From: Bacteroides clarus YIT 12056
GTDB lineage: Bacteria > Bacteroidota > Bacteroidia > Bacteroidales > Bacteroidaceae
NCBI RefSeq assembly: GCF_900129655.1
Contig: NZ_FQWK01000004.1
Location: 186,001 to 250,000, forward strand
Reading direction: 5' to 3'
DNA: 64,000 bases
The notes beneath the pieces were generated by a model that saw only the letters and a program-made list of their open reading frames with translations, did not search any database and had not been told where the DNA came from. Within the stretch, counting starts at the first letter, position 1, and every line of letters begins with the position of its first letter. Position numbers and translations under genes: made by a program. Positions 46,491 to 56,255 of this stretch are shown here, in pieces.

Positions 46491-46677
46491 AAGCCTGAAA
46501 GGCTTTCATCATATAGCCCGGGGTAACACCCCGGGTCTAAATGTCCTCGGTCTTCTGCGCCCTGTAAGGGCAAAAGATTAATGTTTAAAGATTTTGCCTT
46601 TATAGGGCGTAATGTTAGTCATATATACGTTCCCGGGGGCTTACCCCGGGTTTAGAGATGCAAGGCTTTCAGCCTTA
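46491..46677. repeat. REP/BIME-like composite module, copy 2
   Basis: A second copy of the 46083-46269 module lies exactly 408 bp downstream in the same orientation. The left half is almost identical. The right half has changes that weaken the central stem (TTTTGCCTTTATAGGGCG) and the second CCCGGGG hairpin. Confidence 0.85.
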
Positions 46678-46811
46678 GGTTACTCTACAATCAGGCTATT
46701 CTATGTATTAAATTATTCCATTATACTATATGGCATTCTCCCCTTACCGACGAAACAACTCGGCGTGTCACTAAATTCTTTTTATATACCTGCATTTTCC
46801 CTTCTTTTTTG

Positions 46812-46819
46812 TACTTTTG
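46812..46819 (+). promoter_or_regulatory. Promoter of fhs
   Basis: TACTTTTG matches TAnnTTTG, 44 bp before the fhs ATG and downstream of the repeat region. Confidence 0.65.
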
Positions 46820-46863
46820 CAACTTTCAAAAACCAAAGTTGTTATTTAAAGAAAAGACCCTGT

Positions 46864-48534
46864 ATGAAATCAGACATTGAAATAGCGCGCAGCATAGAGC
46901 TGAAGAAGATAAAGCAGGTTGCTGAAAGTGTGGGTATTCCCCGTGAAGAAGTAGAGAACTACGGCCGTTACATCGCCAAGATTCCCGAACAACTGATTGA
47001 CGAGGAGAAAGTAAAACAGAGTAACCTGATTCTTGTAACCGCTATCACGGCAACCAAGGCGGGCATTGGCAAAACTACCGTCTCTATCGGCCTGGCATTA
47101 GGACTTAATAAGATTGGAAAGAAAGCCATCGTAGCCTTGCGTGAACCCTCACTCGGCCCATGCTTCGGAATGAAAGGCGGAGCGGCAGGCGGCGGCTATG
47201 CGCAGGTGCTTCCCATGGAGAAAATAAACTTACATTTCACAGGAGATTTTCATGCCATCACTTCCGCTCACAATATGATTTCCGCTTTGCTGGATAACTA
47301 TATCTACCAGCATCAGGCAGACGGCTTCGGTCTGAAAGAAATCATCTGGCGACGCGTGCTCGATGTAAACGACCGCTCTTTGCGCAGCATCGTCACCGGT
47401 CTCGGCCCGCGCACCAATGGGGTTACCATGGAGTCCGGCTTCGATATTACGCCTGCATCGGAGATTATGGCAATTCTTTGCCTGTCAAAAGATACGGAAG
47501 ACCTTCGCAGGCGAATCGAGAACATCATACTCGGCTTTGATTTCAACGGCAAACCGTTTACTGTTAAAGACTTAGGTGTAGCCGGTGCCATCACCGTATT
47601 GCTGAAAGACGCCATCCATCCCAATCTGGTACAAACTACCGAAGGAACGGCTGCTTTTGTGCATGGTGGTCCGTTCGCAAATATAGCGCACGGTTGCAAC
47701 TCCATTCTCGCCACCAAAATGGCTATGACCTTCGGCGATTATGTAGTGACGGAAGCAGGCTTCGGCGCGGACTTGGGAGCGGAAAAGTTCTATAACATCA
47801 AATGCCGTAAAAGCGGACTGCAACCCAAGCTCACTGTTATCGTTGCCACTGCGCAAGGCCTGAAGATGCATGGCGGCGTCAGCCTTGACCGTATCAAGGA
47901 ACCGAATATGGAAGGCTTGAAAGAAGGTTTCGGTAATCTTGACAAACATATTCGTAACCTGCGCTACTTCGGACAGACCGTTGTTGTCGCTTTCAACCGT
48001 TTTGCCAGTGATACCGACGAAGAAGTAGAAGCTATCCGCCGCCATTGTGAAGATGATTTGAAGGTGGGCTTCGCCATCAATAACGCTTTCGCCGAGGGTG
48101 GGGAAGGTGCTATCGACCTGGCTAACCTTGTCGTGGAAACAATCGAAAAGAAACCTTCCGCCCCGCTGCAATACACTTACGGGGAAAACGATAGCGTACA
48201 GCAGAAGATAGAGAAAGTAGCCTGCAACCTTTACGGAGCAAGCGTGGTGACTTATAGCAGCGCTTCACGCAAGATGATGAAGCTCATCGAAGAAATGGGC
48301 ATCGCGCATTATCCCATCTGCATAGCCAAGACGCAATACTCTTTCTCCGCCGACCCCAAAATATACGGCGCAGTCAATAACTTCGAGTTCCACATCAAAG
48401 ACATCGTTATCAATAACGGCGCGGAAATGCTTGTAGCCATTGCCGGTGAGATACTCCGTATGCCGGGGCTGCCCAAAGTTCCGCAAGCGGAGCACATCGA
48501 CATTGTGGACGGTAACATAGAGGGACTTTCTTAA
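46864..48534 (+). CDS. fhs: Formate--tetrahydrofolate ligase
   Basis: The 556-residue enzyme makes 10-formyl-THF from formate, THF and ATP. The ATP-binding loop is [16 protein letters not shown], followed by [24 protein letters not shown] and the conserved [13 protein letters not shown]. The frame is open further upstream to 46612, but that part translates REP repeat sequence and lies upstream of the promoter; [10 protein letters not shown] is the expected start. It is convergent with glyA, another one-carbon gene. Confidence 0.97.
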   Translation: MKSDIEIARSIELKKIKQVAESVGIPREEVENYGRYIAKIPEQLIDEEKVKQSNLILVTAITATKAGIGKTTVSIGLALGLNKIGKKAIVALREPSLGPCFGMKGGAAGGGYAQVLPMEKINLHFTGDFHAITSAHNMISALLDNYIYQHQADGFGLKEIIWRRVLDVNDRSLRSIVTGLGPRTNGVTMESGFDITPASEIMAILCLSKDTEDLRRRIENIILGFDFNGKPFTVKDLGVAGAITVLLKDAIHPNLVQTTEGTAAFVHGGPFANIAHGCNSILATKMAMTFGDYVVTEAGFGADLGAEKFYNIKCRKSGLQPKLTVIVATAQGLKMHGGVSLDRIKEPNMEGLKEGFGNLDKHIRNLRYFGQTVVVAFNRFASDTDEEVEAIRRHCEDDLKVGFAINNAFAEGGEGAIDLANLVVETIEKKPSAPLQYTYGENDSVQQKIEKVACNLYGASVVTYSSASRKMMKLIEEMGIAHYPICIAKTQYSFSADPKIYGAVNNFEFHIKDIVINNGAEMLVAIAGEILRMPGLPKVPQAEHIDIVDGNIEGLS

Positions 48535-48592
48535 AAATTGAGAATTGAGAATTAAGAAGTGAGAAATAATAGTTTCTACAATAAGAAGTGAA

Positions 48593-48640
48593 AAAAAACA
48601 GGCTGCGCAGCTCAAGTGAACATTGCGCAGCCTGTTTTTT
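48593..48640. terminator. Bidirectional terminator between fhs and glyA
   Basis: A 17-bp stem (48593-48609 with 48624-48640; AAAAAACAGGCTGCGCA) with a 14-nt loop has A and T runs on its two sides. It is flanked by ATTGAGAATTGAGAATTA (48537-48554), the same string found in the terminator at 59561-59578. Confidence 0.92.
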
Positions 48641-48664
48641 ATTTCTCAATTCTTAATTTAATAA

Positions 48665-49945
48665 TCAGTAAGCGAACAGCGGATATTCTTTCATCTTGGC
48701 ATTCACACGTGCGCGAACGTCTGCGATGACCTGTTCGTTGTCTACGTTGGAGAGAACGGTTTCGATCATTTCGGCGATTTCCAACATCAAATCTTCTTTT
48801 GCGCCGCGGGTTGTGATGGCGGGAGTACCCAGACGGATACCGGAAGTCTGGAATGCGGAACGGCTGTCGAACGGAACCATGTTCTTGTTTACGGTGATGT
48901 CGGCAGATACCAATGCCTTTTCAGCCACTTTACCTGTTAAATCGGGGTATTTGCTGCGCAGGTCTACCAGCATGGAGTGGTTGTCCGTACCGCCGGAAAC
49001 GATTGTAAAGCCACGGTCTATCAGGGCTTGCGCCAGCGTAGCGGCATTCTTCTTAACCTGCTTGGCGTATTCCTTCCATTCCGGTTGCAGAATCTCGCCG
49101 AAAGCAACGGCTTTTGCCGCAATGACATGTTCCAACGGACCGCCTTGAATACCGGGGAATACGGCAGAGTCGAGCAATTGGGACATCATCTTGATTTCGC
49201 CTTTCGGAGTTTTCTTGCCCCAGGGGTTGGGGAAGTCCTTACCCATCATGATGACACCGCCGCGAGGACCGCGTAGCGTCTTATGAGTGGTGGAAGTTAC
49301 GATATGGGCGTATTTCACGGGGTTATCCAGTTCACCGGCGGCAATCAGTCCGGCAGGATGCGCCATGTCAATCATCAGGATAGCGCCTATCTTGTCGGCA
49401 ATTTCGCGCATGCGCTTGTAGTCCCATTCGCGTGAATAAGCGGAACCGCCGCCGATAATCATTTTCGGTTTCTCACGCAGGGCTACTTCTTCCATTTGGT
49501 CGTAGTCTACGCGTCCAGTTTCTTTATTGAGGTTGTATTCGCAGGGAGTATAGATAATACCGGAAGTATTAACCAATGAGCCGTGAGAGAGGTGACCGCC
49601 GTGCGCAAGGTTCAAACCCATGAATTTGTCGCCCGGATTCAGCACTGCGAGGAATACGGCGGCATTGGCCTGTGCGCCCGAGTGCGGTTGTACGTTAGCC
49701 CATTCTGCACCGAAAATCTGTTTCAAACGATCGATAGCAATCTGTTCGCTTTGGTCTACAACCTCGCAACCGCCGTAGTAACGCTTGCCGGGATAGCCCT
49801 CTGCGTACTTGTTGGTGAGGCAGGAGCCCATCGCCTGCATAACTTGGTCACTTACGAAGTTCTCTGATGCAATCAGTTCAATGCCTTTGAGCTGACGTTG
49901 ATGTTCTTTTTCGATGATGTCGAAAATTAAATCGTCTCTTTTCAT
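48665..49945 (-). CDS. glyA: Serine hydroxymethyltransferase
   Basis: The 426-residue PLP enzyme converts serine and THF to glycine and 5,10-methylene-THF. The PLP lysine lies in [14 protein letters not shown] (Lys222). Other marks are [35 protein letters not shown] and [14 protein letters not shown]. Length is normal. It is a single-gene unit with its own promoter box. Confidence 0.98.
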   Translation of the reverse strand: MKRDDLIFDIIEKEHQRQLKGIELIASENFVSDQVMQAMGSCLTNKYAEGYPGKRYYGGCEVVDQSEQIAIDRLKQIFGAEWANVQPHSGAQANAAVFLAVLNPGDKFMGLNLAHGGHLSHGSLVNTSGIIYTPCEYNLNKETGRVDYDQMEEVALREKPKMIIGGGSAYSREWDYKRMREIADKIGAILMIDMAHPAGLIAAGELDNPVKYAHIVTSTTHKTLRGPRGGVIMMGKDFPNPWGKKTPKGEIKMMSQLLDSAVFPGIQGGPLEHVIAAKAVAFGEILQPEWKEYAKQVKKNAATLAQALIDRGFTIVSGGTDNHSMLVDLRSKYPDLTGKVAEKALVSADITVNKNMVPFDSRSAFQTSGIRLGTPAITTRGAKEDLMLEIAEMIETVLSNVDNEQVIADVRARVNAKMKEYPLFAY

Positions 49946-49995
49946 TCTTGCTTATTAGATAAGTTTGATAATTCTGTGTTCTCTTATTAAGCGCA

Positions 49996-50003
49996 CAAAT
50001 TTA
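49996..50003 (-). promoter_or_regulatory. Promoter of glyA
   Basis: The minus strand reads TAAATTTG, a full match to TAnnTTTG, 50 bp before the glyA start. Confidence 0.65.
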
Positions 50004-50048
50004 AAGGAAATAAATGAATAAACTGTAAGAAAAGTAAGAAATTTCCTA

Positions 50049-50828
50049 TCAAAAGAACACCCCGAGCGAAAAGCTGAGTACATTATCCCGTCTGTGGAAG
50101 CGTATTTGGTTGGCAAGAGTAATTTCCTCGCCGACGCTTTCATCGTAAACCGGCTTGTAGCTGATGCGCTTTGAAATGTTGTGCAGTCCGATGTCATAGC
50201 GGAAGTCGAAGAATACGCGTGAAATCGTTACGGCAACGCCGGCCGTGAAGCTGACGTTCAGCGGATAAAGCTCTTCTTCGATATCCCGTTGGTCGAAATT
50301 CTCGAAAGTGACCTTGCTCTGCTTGTCCCAAATATAGCGTATTTTCGGTCCGCCGAATACGGCAAGGCTGTAAGGCCCTTCCTTGATGATGTTGTATCCG
50401 TAGATTACGGGAATCTCGAAACTATGGATGGACGAGGTGATAGAGGCCATTTCGGGCGTACTGTTTTCGGGCGCGTCTTCGGGCAGCGGCTTCTCGAAGG
50501 TGATATTGCAGCGGTTTATCGTGTACGACAGTTCCGGTTGCAGGAAGTGGCGCTTGAAGTTTATCCGCATAAAGAACGAGCCGAAATAGCCTATCTTGTA
50601 GTTGTTCTGCACTTCGTCGATGACGGTGCCGTTAAGCACCAGGTCTGATACGAGGAAAAGTGAAGAGGTGAATCCGCCCTTGATACCGAAGTTCACCCGT
50701 CGGTCGTGACGGTGGGTATGCTGGGGGCGTTCCGGTTCATCCGTTCCGGGCACAACCGGCAGTTGACCCCACATGGTTGCGGAGAAAGCCAGCAAACAAA
50801 ACCCGAAAAGTAATCCTCTTCTTCCCAT
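50049..50828 (-). CDS. PorT-family outer membrane beta-barrel protein
   Basis: The 259-residue protein has a signal peptide (residues 1-21, ending MWGQ), a short His/Arg/Pro-rich linker, then barrel strands: VNFGIKGGFTSSLFLVSDL, FFMRINFKRHFLQPELSYTI, SFEIPVIYGYNII, SLAVFGGPKIRYI and the terminal strand NVLSFSLGVFF ending in aromatic Phe-Phe. The layout fits the PorT group. The P. gingivalis PorT is needed for type IX secretion, but many Bacteroides homologues have no such role, so function is open. It lies 56 bp after the flavin reductase and may be the last gene of the pyrBI transcript. Confidence 0.8.
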   Translation of the reverse strand: MGRRGLLFGFCLLAFSATMWGQLPVVPGTDEPERPQHTHRHDRRVNFGIKGGFTSSLFLVSDLVLNGTVIDEVQNNYKIGYFGSFFMRINFKRHFLQPELSYTINRCNITFEKPLPEDAPENSTPEMASITSSIHSFEIPVIYGYNIIKEGPYSLAVFGGPKIRYIWDKQSKVTFENFDQRDIEEELYPLNVSFTAGVAVTISRVFFDFRYDIGLHNISKRISYKPVYDESVGEEITLANQIRFHRRDNVLSFSLGVFF

Positions 50829-50884
50829 AATTGTCTTTAAATTATTAATGTAACGACACGCTTGGACGCATCAGATAGTATCTA

Positions 50885-51451
50885 TCACTTTTTCTTCTCT
50901 ACCGACCAGCCGAATTTTCCGATTTTCTCTCCCAGCCCGTAATAACCGCCATGCACGTAGACCAGCAGATTGGATTCCGCCAGCTCCAGCTTTCCGGTTT
51001 CCGTATTCAGGCGGGATGTATCGGCACGGACATTCACCACATCGGCGATGAACATATCGTGTGAGCCGAGGGCGACGATTTCCTTTACCCTGCACTCGAT
51101 GCACAAAGGAGACTCCTCTATGAGCGGAGCGCTGACAACGGTACTCTTGCCGGGTGTCAGCTTCATCTCCTCGAATTTGTTGTAGTTCTTGCCCGAGCGT
51201 ACGCCACACCAGTCGGTGGCGCGTGCCATGTCTTTGGTTGTCAGGTTGATGACAAACTCCATGTTACGCTTGATGATGTCGTAGGAGTGACGTTCCGGAC
51301 GTACGGAAATATAGCACATGGGCGGGTTTGTGCAAATGGTTCCCGTCCATGCGACAGTCAGTATGTTGTATTCTTCCGGGGTGCTTCCACAGCTCACCAA
51401 TACGGCGGGCAGCGGATAAATCATGGTTCCCGGTTTCCAGTCTTCTTTCAT
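50885..51451 (-). CDS. Flavin reductase family protein
   Basis: The 188-residue protein has a split-barrel FMN-binding fold: MIYPLPAVLVSCGSTPEEYN, TVAWTGTICTNPPMCYISV, the conserved FVINLTT followed by DWCGVRSGKNYNKF, and SPLCIECRVKEIV. Related proteins reduce flavin with NAD(P)H or bind FMN as electron carriers. The chosen ATG (51451) overlaps the pyrI stop by one base (TGATG), so the two are translationally coupled. A direct link to pyrimidine synthesis is not evident. Confidence 0.88.
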   Translation of the reverse strand: MKEDWKPGTMIYPLPAVLVSCGSTPEEYNILTVAWTGTICTNPPMCYISVRPERHSYDIIKRNMEFVINLTTKDMARATDWCGVRSGKNYNKFEEMKLTPGKSTVVSAPLIEESPLCIECRVKEIVALGSHDMFIADVVNVRADTSRLNTETGKLELAESNLLVYVHGGYYGLGEKIGKFGWSVEKKK

Positions 51452-51906
51452 CAGATTATCTCTATGTCCTCTCTTGTTTGTTCTTTCTCGCAATAGTGGC
51501 ATTTGATTACGCAATTATCCTTGTCCACCACATGAAACAAGGTAGGCATCGGCTCGTTGTTGGTGATGCACTTGGGATTGGCGCATTTTACGATGCCGCG
51601 TAATTCGTCGGGCAGGTTCACTTCGCGTTTTTCCACCACTTCGTAGTCGCGGATGATGTTCAGCTTTACGTTGGGGGCAACTACGGCGATGCGGTTTATT
51701 TCCTCGTCGCAGAAGAACTTATCCGCTATTTTGATGATACCCTTTGTTCCCAGCTTCTTGCTCTTGAGGTTGAAGCCGATTGTTATGTTGTTGTTCATCT
51801 GTTTCAGTCCGAGCAGTGACACTACTGTAAACAGCTTTTCGGATGGTATATGGTCGATGACAGTGCCGTTTTCTAACGCGGCTACTTGTAATTCTTGCTT
51901 TTTCAT
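51451..51906 (-). CDS. pyrI: Aspartate carbamoyltransferase regulatory subunit
   Basis: The 151-residue protein has an N-terminal allosteric domain ([20 protein letters not shown]) that binds nucleotides, and a zinc domain with Cys108, Cys113, Cys136 and Cys139 (CANPKC and CHYC). It assembles with PyrB to give feedback control by CTP and ATP. Length and cysteine spacing match the E. coli protein closely. It lies 90 bp after pyrB. Confidence 0.97.
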   Translation of the reverse strand: MKKQELQVAALENGTVIDHIPSEKLFTVVSLLGLKQMNNNITIGFNLKSKKLGTKGIIKIADKFFCDEEINRIAVVAPNVKLNIIRDYEVVEKREVNLPDELRGIVKCANPKCITNNEPMPTLFHVVDKDNCVIKCHYCEKEQTREDIEII

Positions 51907-51996
51907 GTCCTAAATAAAGTATGAAGTGTAAAATATTGAAGTAGAAAGCGTAAAAGAAGTATAACGTTTAGAGCGGTATACCTCATGTTCCATGCT

Positions 51997-52926
51997 TTAT
52001 ACTTTAACATCGTCCAGCGTGATGCCGAGTACATCGCAGAGGATGGCTTCGCGGGCATAAAGTCCGTTTTGCGCCTGCTGGAAATAGTACGCTTTCGGAT
52101 TGTCGTCCACATCGAGGGCTATCTCGTTGACACGGGGCAGCGGATGCAGGATGCGCAGGTTGGGACGGGTGTGTTCCAGCATCTTGTTGCGCAGGATGTA
52201 GATGTTCTTTACACGTTCGTACTCCATGAGGTCGGTGAAGCGTTCACGCTGCACACGGGTCATGTAGAGGATGTCCGCGTCGGCTATTATTTCTTCCGTG
52301 AAGTCGGTGTGTTCCACGAATTTGATGTCGTGTTCACGACAGTAAATCTTGTATTCTTCCGGCATTTTCAGTTCTTCGGGAGCGATGAAATGGAAGGTGG
52401 GGTTGAAGTGGCGCATTGCCATCAGCAGGGAGTGTACGGTGCGGCCGTATTTCAAATCGCCTACCAGGTAAATGTTCAGATTCTCCAGCGTGCCTTGCGT
52501 CTTGTAGATGGAGTAGAGGTCGAGCATCGTTTGCGAGGGGTGCTGGTTGGCTCCGTCTCCGGCATTGACGATAGGCACCGAGGTTACTTCGCTGGCATAG
52601 CGGGCAGCCCCTTCCAGATAGTGGCGCATCACGATGATGTCGGCGTAATTGCTTACCATTTTGATGGTGTCTTTCAGCGTTTCGCCCTTGGACGAGCTGG
52701 TGGCTTTAGGGTCGCTGAAACCGATGACACGTGCGCCGAGACGGTTGGCGGCGGTTTCAAAACTTAAACGGGTACGGGTGGACGGCTCGAAAAATAGGGT
52801 GGCGACAACTTTTTCATCAAGCAGATGCCTGTTGGGCTTTGCCTCGAACTCTTTCGCCATTTCGAGCATGTAGAGGATTTTTTCCTTGCTGTGTTCGGCG
52901 ATAGTGACTAAACTTCTGTTTTCCAT
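51997..52926 (-). CDS. pyrB: Aspartate carbamoyltransferase catalytic subunit
   Basis: The 309-residue enzyme joins carbamoyl phosphate and aspartate, the first committed step of pyrimidine synthesis. The carbamoyl phosphate loop is [12 protein letters not shown], with [14 protein letters not shown] and [18 protein letters not shown]. The start MENRSL (52926) was chosen; an ATG five codons upstream (52941) is the alternative and follows a promoter-like box closely. pyrB-pyrI-flavin reductase-porT-like genes run in the same direction. Confidence 0.97.
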   Translation of the reverse strand: MENRSLVTIAEHSKEKILYMLEMAKEFEAKPNRHLLDEKVVATLFFEPSTRTRLSFETAANRLGARVIGFSDPKATSSSKGETLKDTIKMVSNYADIIVMRHYLEGAARYASEVTSVPIVNAGDGANQHPSQTMLDLYSIYKTQGTLENLNIYLVGDLKYGRTVHSLLMAMRHFNPTFHFIAPEELKMPEEYKIYCREHDIKFVEHTDFTEEIIADADILYMTRVQRERFTDLMEYERVKNIYILRNKMLEHTRPNLRILHPLPRVNEIALDVDDNPKAYYFQQAQNGLYAREAILCDVLGITLDDVKV

Positions 52927-52958
52927 ATCGTTGATATTCATTTTACTTTTCGAGAGTG

Positions 52959-52966
52959 TAAAGGTA
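52959..52966 (-). promoter_or_regulatory. Probable promoter of pyrBI
   Basis: The minus strand reads TACCTTTA, seven of eight positions of TAnnTTTG, 32 bp before the chosen pyrB start. Confidence 0.45.
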
Positions 52967-53032
52967 CGAAAAAGATGTGGCGCACGAAAATGTGAGCGGA
53001 CTTTTTTGAGATAAAAATGCAGGTTGTCGCCA

Positions 53033-53175
53033 AGCGCGCGCTTTGTCGTCCCCGAGCCCTCAGCCCGTCATTCCCGGGCGCACGTCTCATCGGTCGTGAG
53101 CCCGTGGTTTACGCTTGCCGGCATGCGCGGCCGGGCTTCGCAAGGTGCGGGCTCGGGAACGATAAGCCGCGCGCT
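53033..53175. other. 143-nt nested palindrome, possible structured RNA or element
   Basis: Two 27-nt arms (53033-53059 and 53149-53175) are complementary at 23 positions plus one G-T pair; arm one begins AGCGCGCGCTTTGTCG. Inside are two further stems in nested order, AGCCCG/CGGGCT (53062-53067 with 53132-53137) and GCGCA/TGCGC (53078-53082 with 53124-53128). The segment is visibly GC-rich against A/T-rich flanks, and a smaller TTCCGG/CCGGAA hairpin follows. Frames across it look noncoding. The strand and function are unknown. The rest of the 600-bp gap (52942-53542) holds a second weak fold (53354-53432) and the PBP1A promoter. Confidence 0.55.
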
Positions 53176-53497
53176 TCCGGTCTCTCGTTTCCCGGAAAGA
53201 AAAAAGCGGCAGCGGCGGCAGTTCTTTCTTTTTCTTTCTTATGATGTTGTTGTTTATATATAATATATAGTATTTCCGCATGAAAAAAACGCGCGAAAAA
53301 GCGGTTAAGAGCTTGCTTGTCAGCGCATTCTTGATTTTCCTCTGATTTAAAAAAGTGCAGAATTTGTTCACTTTAGAGGCGTTTCGCGTTCATTTTCGTG
53401 CGAAAAGTGTCAAAATCTGCACGGGAAAACCCGCTTTCCGAACCTAAAAAAGACGAAAAAAGCAAGGATGTTTGGGTGTATATACATTATATTTCCG

Positions 53498-53505
53498 TAC
53501 CTTTG
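53498..53505 (+). promoter_or_regulatory. Promoter of the PBP1A-folK-kdsB-M16 operon
   Basis: TACCTTTG matches TAnnTTTG, 37 bp before the ATG at 53543. It also shows that the frame open upstream of 53543 is not translated. Confidence 0.7.
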
Positions 53506-53542
53506 CCCTATTATTATAATCACAGAAATTGTTGAACCGGAC

Positions 53543-55864
53543 ATGATAAAAAGAGTCGTAAAAGTCCTTTGGATTTTCATAGCACTGATAGCATTGACAT
53601 GCGTTATTATTTTCTTCTCGATAGCAAAAGGTTGGATTGGCTATATGCCGCCTGTGGAAGACCTGGAAAATCCCAATTATAAATTTGCAACGGAAATCTT
53701 CTCGGAAGACGGAAAAGTTCTGGGTACTTATTCTTATAGTAAGGAGAACCGCGTTTTTGTGGGATATAACGATTTGTCCCCCCATATCATCAATGCGCTG
53801 ATCGCGACGGAAGACGTACGTTTCGCCGAACATTCGGGTATTGACGCCATCGCGCTGTTCCGCGCCGTGGTGAAGCGGGGAATCCTGATGCAGAAGAATG
53901 CCGGCGGCGGCAGCACCATCAGCCAGCAGCTTTCCAAGCAGCTCTATTCTCCGAGCGCCGATAACATTATGGAGCGTCTGTTCCAAAAACCCATCGAATG
54001 GGTTATCGCCGTGAAACTGGAACGCTATTATACCAAAGAGGAGATTCTTACGATGTATCTCAACAAGTTCGACTTCCTGAACAATGCGGTAGGTATAAAA
54101 ACCGCCGCTTATACTTACTTCGGTTGCGAGCCGAAAGAATTAAAGATAGAGGAAGCCGCCACGCTGGTGGGTATGTGCAAGAATCCGTCGCTTTACAATC
54201 CGGTGCGTTATAACGAACGCTCGCGCGGACGCCGCAATGTGGTGCTCGACCAAATGCGCAAGGCCGGATATATCACCGTTGAGGAACGCGACTCTTTGCA
54301 GGCATTGCCCCTGAAACTGTCCTATCATCGCGTAGACCATAACGAGGGGCTTGCAACGTATTTCCGCGAATATCTGCGCGGCGTACTGAATGCCAGGAAA
54401 CCCGACAAATCGGATTACCGGGGCTGGCAGATGCAGAAGTATTACGAGGATTCGCTCGACTGGGAAACAAACCCTCTGTACGGCTGGTGCGAAAAGAATA
54501 CGAAGAAAGACGGAAGCAAATACAACCTGTATACGGACGGGCTGAAAATCTATACCACGATTGACTCCCGCATGCAGAAATATGCGGAGGACGCCGTGAC
54601 CGAGCATCTGAAAGAATTGCAGGGTTACTTCTTCAAGGAGAAAAAAGGCGCTAAAAAAGCGCCCTATACTTTCCGCCTGACGCAGGAGCAGGTGGACGAA
54701 ATCCTGGGACGCGCCATGAGGCTGTCCGACCGCTACCGCATCATGAAGAACGCCGGAGCTTCCGAGGCGGAAATCAAGAAAGCGTTTGATACGCCCGAGC
54801 AAATGTCCGTATTCAGTTGGGGCGGCGAGAAAGATACGGTAATGACGCCGATGGACTCCATACGTTATTACAAGTTCTTCCTGCGTGCCGGATTCATGTC
54901 GATGGACCCTCGCAACGGTCATGTAAAAGCGTATGTAGGCGGGCCTAACCATCATTACTTCAAGTATGACATGGCCATGGTGGGACGCCGCCAAATCGGT
55001 TCTACCATGAAGCCTTATGTGTACTCGCTGGCCATGGAGAACGGTTTTTCTCCTTGCGACCAGGCGCGTCACGTGGAATATACGTTGATAGACGAAAACG
55101 GAAAACCCTGGACACCGCGTAACGCCAACAAAAAACGCTACGGCGAAATGGTGACGGTGAAGTGGGGACTGGCGAATTCGGACAACTGGATTACGGCCTA
55201 TCTGATGAGCAAACTGAACCCGTATGAATTGAAACGGCTGGTACACAGCTTCGGTGTGCGCAATCGCGACATCGTGCCTTCGGTATCTCTCTGTCTCGGC
55301 CCTTGCGAAATATCCGTAGGCGAGATGGTGAGCGCTTACACCGCATTCCCCAATAAGGGTATTCGTGTAGCGCCGCTGTTCGTAACCCGTATCGAGGATA
55401 ACGACGGTAATGTACTGGCTACATTCTCGCCGGAAATGCAGGAAGTAATCAGCGCATCCAGCGCTTATAAGATGCTGGTGATGCTGCGTGCGGTAGTCAA
55501 TGAAGGTACCGGCGGACGTGTCCGCCGCCTGGGTGTGAAGGCCGATATGGGCGGCAAGACCGGAACGACCAACTTTAACGCCGACGGCTGGTTCATGGGC
55601 TTTACGCCTTCGCTGGTGTCCGGTTGCTGGGTGGGCGGCGAAGACCGTGATATTCACTTCGATACGATGCTGCACGGACAAGGCGCTTCCATGGCATTGC
55701 CTATCTGGGCTAAATATATGGTGAAAGTGCTTGGCGACAAATCGCTGGGATATGACGAAAACGAGACTTTCCAACTGCCCGAAGGTTTCGACCCGTGCAA
55801 GGACAGCGACTATGAGGATGCGGAACCTGCATCGGAAATAGGATTGGACGATTTGTTTAATTGA
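53543..55864 (+). CDS. mrcA: Class A penicillin-binding protein (PBP1A type)
   Basis: The 773-residue bifunctional wall enzyme has an N-terminal anchor (LWIFIALIALTCVIIFFSI), a GT51 glycosyltransferase with Glu90 in ATEDVRFAEHSG and GGGSTISQQLSKQLY, and a transpeptidase with Ser487 in GSTMKP, NSDN and Lys672 in KTGTT. It polymerises and cross-links peptidoglycan in the periplasm. The start at 53543 was chosen over 53468 because the promoter lies between them. It leads an operon with gaps of only 11-16 bp. Confidence 0.95.
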   Translation: MIKRVVKVLWIFIALIALTCVIIFFSIAKGWIGYMPPVEDLENPNYKFATEIFSEDGKVLGTYSYSKENRVFVGYNDLSPHIINALIATEDVRFAEHSGIDAIALFRAVVKRGILMQKNAGGGSTISQQLSKQLYSPSADNIMERLFQKPIEWVIAVKLERYYTKEEILTMYLNKFDFLNNAVGIKTAAYTYFGCEPKELKIEEAATLVGMCKNPSLYNPVRYNERSRGRRNVVLDQMRKAGYITVEERDSLQALPLKLSYHRVDHNEGLATYFREYLRGVLNARKPDKSDYRGWQMQKYYEDSLDWETNPLYGWCEKNTKKDGSKYNLYTDGLKIYTTIDSRMQKYAEDAVTEHLKELQGYFFKEKKGAKKAPYTFRLTQEQVDEILGRAMRLSDRYRIMKNAGASEAEIKKAFDTPEQMSVFSWGGEKDTVMTPMDSIRYYKFFLRAGFMSMDPRNGHVKAYVGGPNHHYFKYDMAMVGRRQIGSTMKPYVYSLAMENGFSPCDQARHVEYTLIDENGKPWTPRNANKKRYGEMVTVKWGLANSDNWITAYLMSKLNPYELKRLVHSFGVRNRDIVPSVSLCLGPCEISVGEMVSAYTAFPNKGIRVAPLFVTRIEDNDGNVLATFSPEMQEVISASSAYKMLVMLRAVVNEGTGGRVRRLGVKADMGGKTGTTNFNADGWFMGFTPSLVSGCWVGGEDRDIHFDTMLHGQGASMALPIWAKYMVKVLGDKSLGYDENETFQLPEGFDPCKDSDYEDAEPASEIGLDDLFN

Positions 55865-55880
55865 GAACCGGATAACAGAA

Positions 55881-56243
55881 ATGGTGTATACAATCTGCAT
55901 CGGCAGTAACGAGCACCGGAAAGATAATCTGGCATTGGCGCGTAAAAGGCTGTCGGAACTTTTTCCGGATATTCGCTTTTCGGCAGAGGCGGATACGAAA
56001 CCGTTGTTTTTCCGGCGGCAGGCGTTGTTTACCAATCAGGTGGCACGTTTCATATCCGATTATGACGCCGATGAAGTCATACTCCGTTTGAAGAATATAG
56101 AACGGGAAGCCGGAAGAACGCCCGAAGAGAAGGAACGGGAGATTGTGCGCCTCGATATCGACTTGCTGGCCTGTGATGGCAAGGTGTATAAACCCGAAGA
56201 TTGGAAACGGGACTATATCGTCCGTGGATTGGAAGAACTATAA
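55881..56243 (+). CDS. folK: HPPK-like protein (short FolK)
   Basis: The 120-residue protein resembles 2-amino-4-hydroxy-6-hydroxymethyldihydropteridine pyrophosphokinase: YTICIGSNEHRKDNLALAR at the start, LKNIEREAGRTPEEK, and IVRLDIDLLAC with the Asp pair that binds Mg2+. It would transfer pyrophosphate from ATP to the pterin in folate synthesis. It is about 40 residues shorter than the E. coli enzyme, and the product-release loop region looks reduced, so activity should be tested. It lies 16 bp after the PBP gene. Confidence 0.8.
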   Translation: MVYTICIGSNEHRKDNLALARKRLSELFPDIRFSAEADTKPLFFRRQALFTNQVARFISDYDADEVILRLKNIEREAGRTPEEKEREIVRLDIDLLACDGKVYKPEDWKRDYIVRGLEEL

Positions 56244-56255
56244 AGTATTAACGAT

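Noticed and set aside
46612..46863. N-terminal extension of fhs
   Set aside because: It translates REP repeat sequence, is upstream of the TACTTTTG promoter and is not part of the formate-THF ligase family.
53017..53371. Several 60-95-codon frames in the GC-rich gap
   Set aside because: They overlap each other on both strands, follow the palindrome, and show no protein-like pattern.
54140..56035. Long open frame of 631 codons on the minus strand
   Set aside because: It lies fully opposite the PBP1A and folK-like genes, which have clear domains and motifs. Its translation shows no family pattern and is rich in His/Arg/Val as expected for an antisense shadow.
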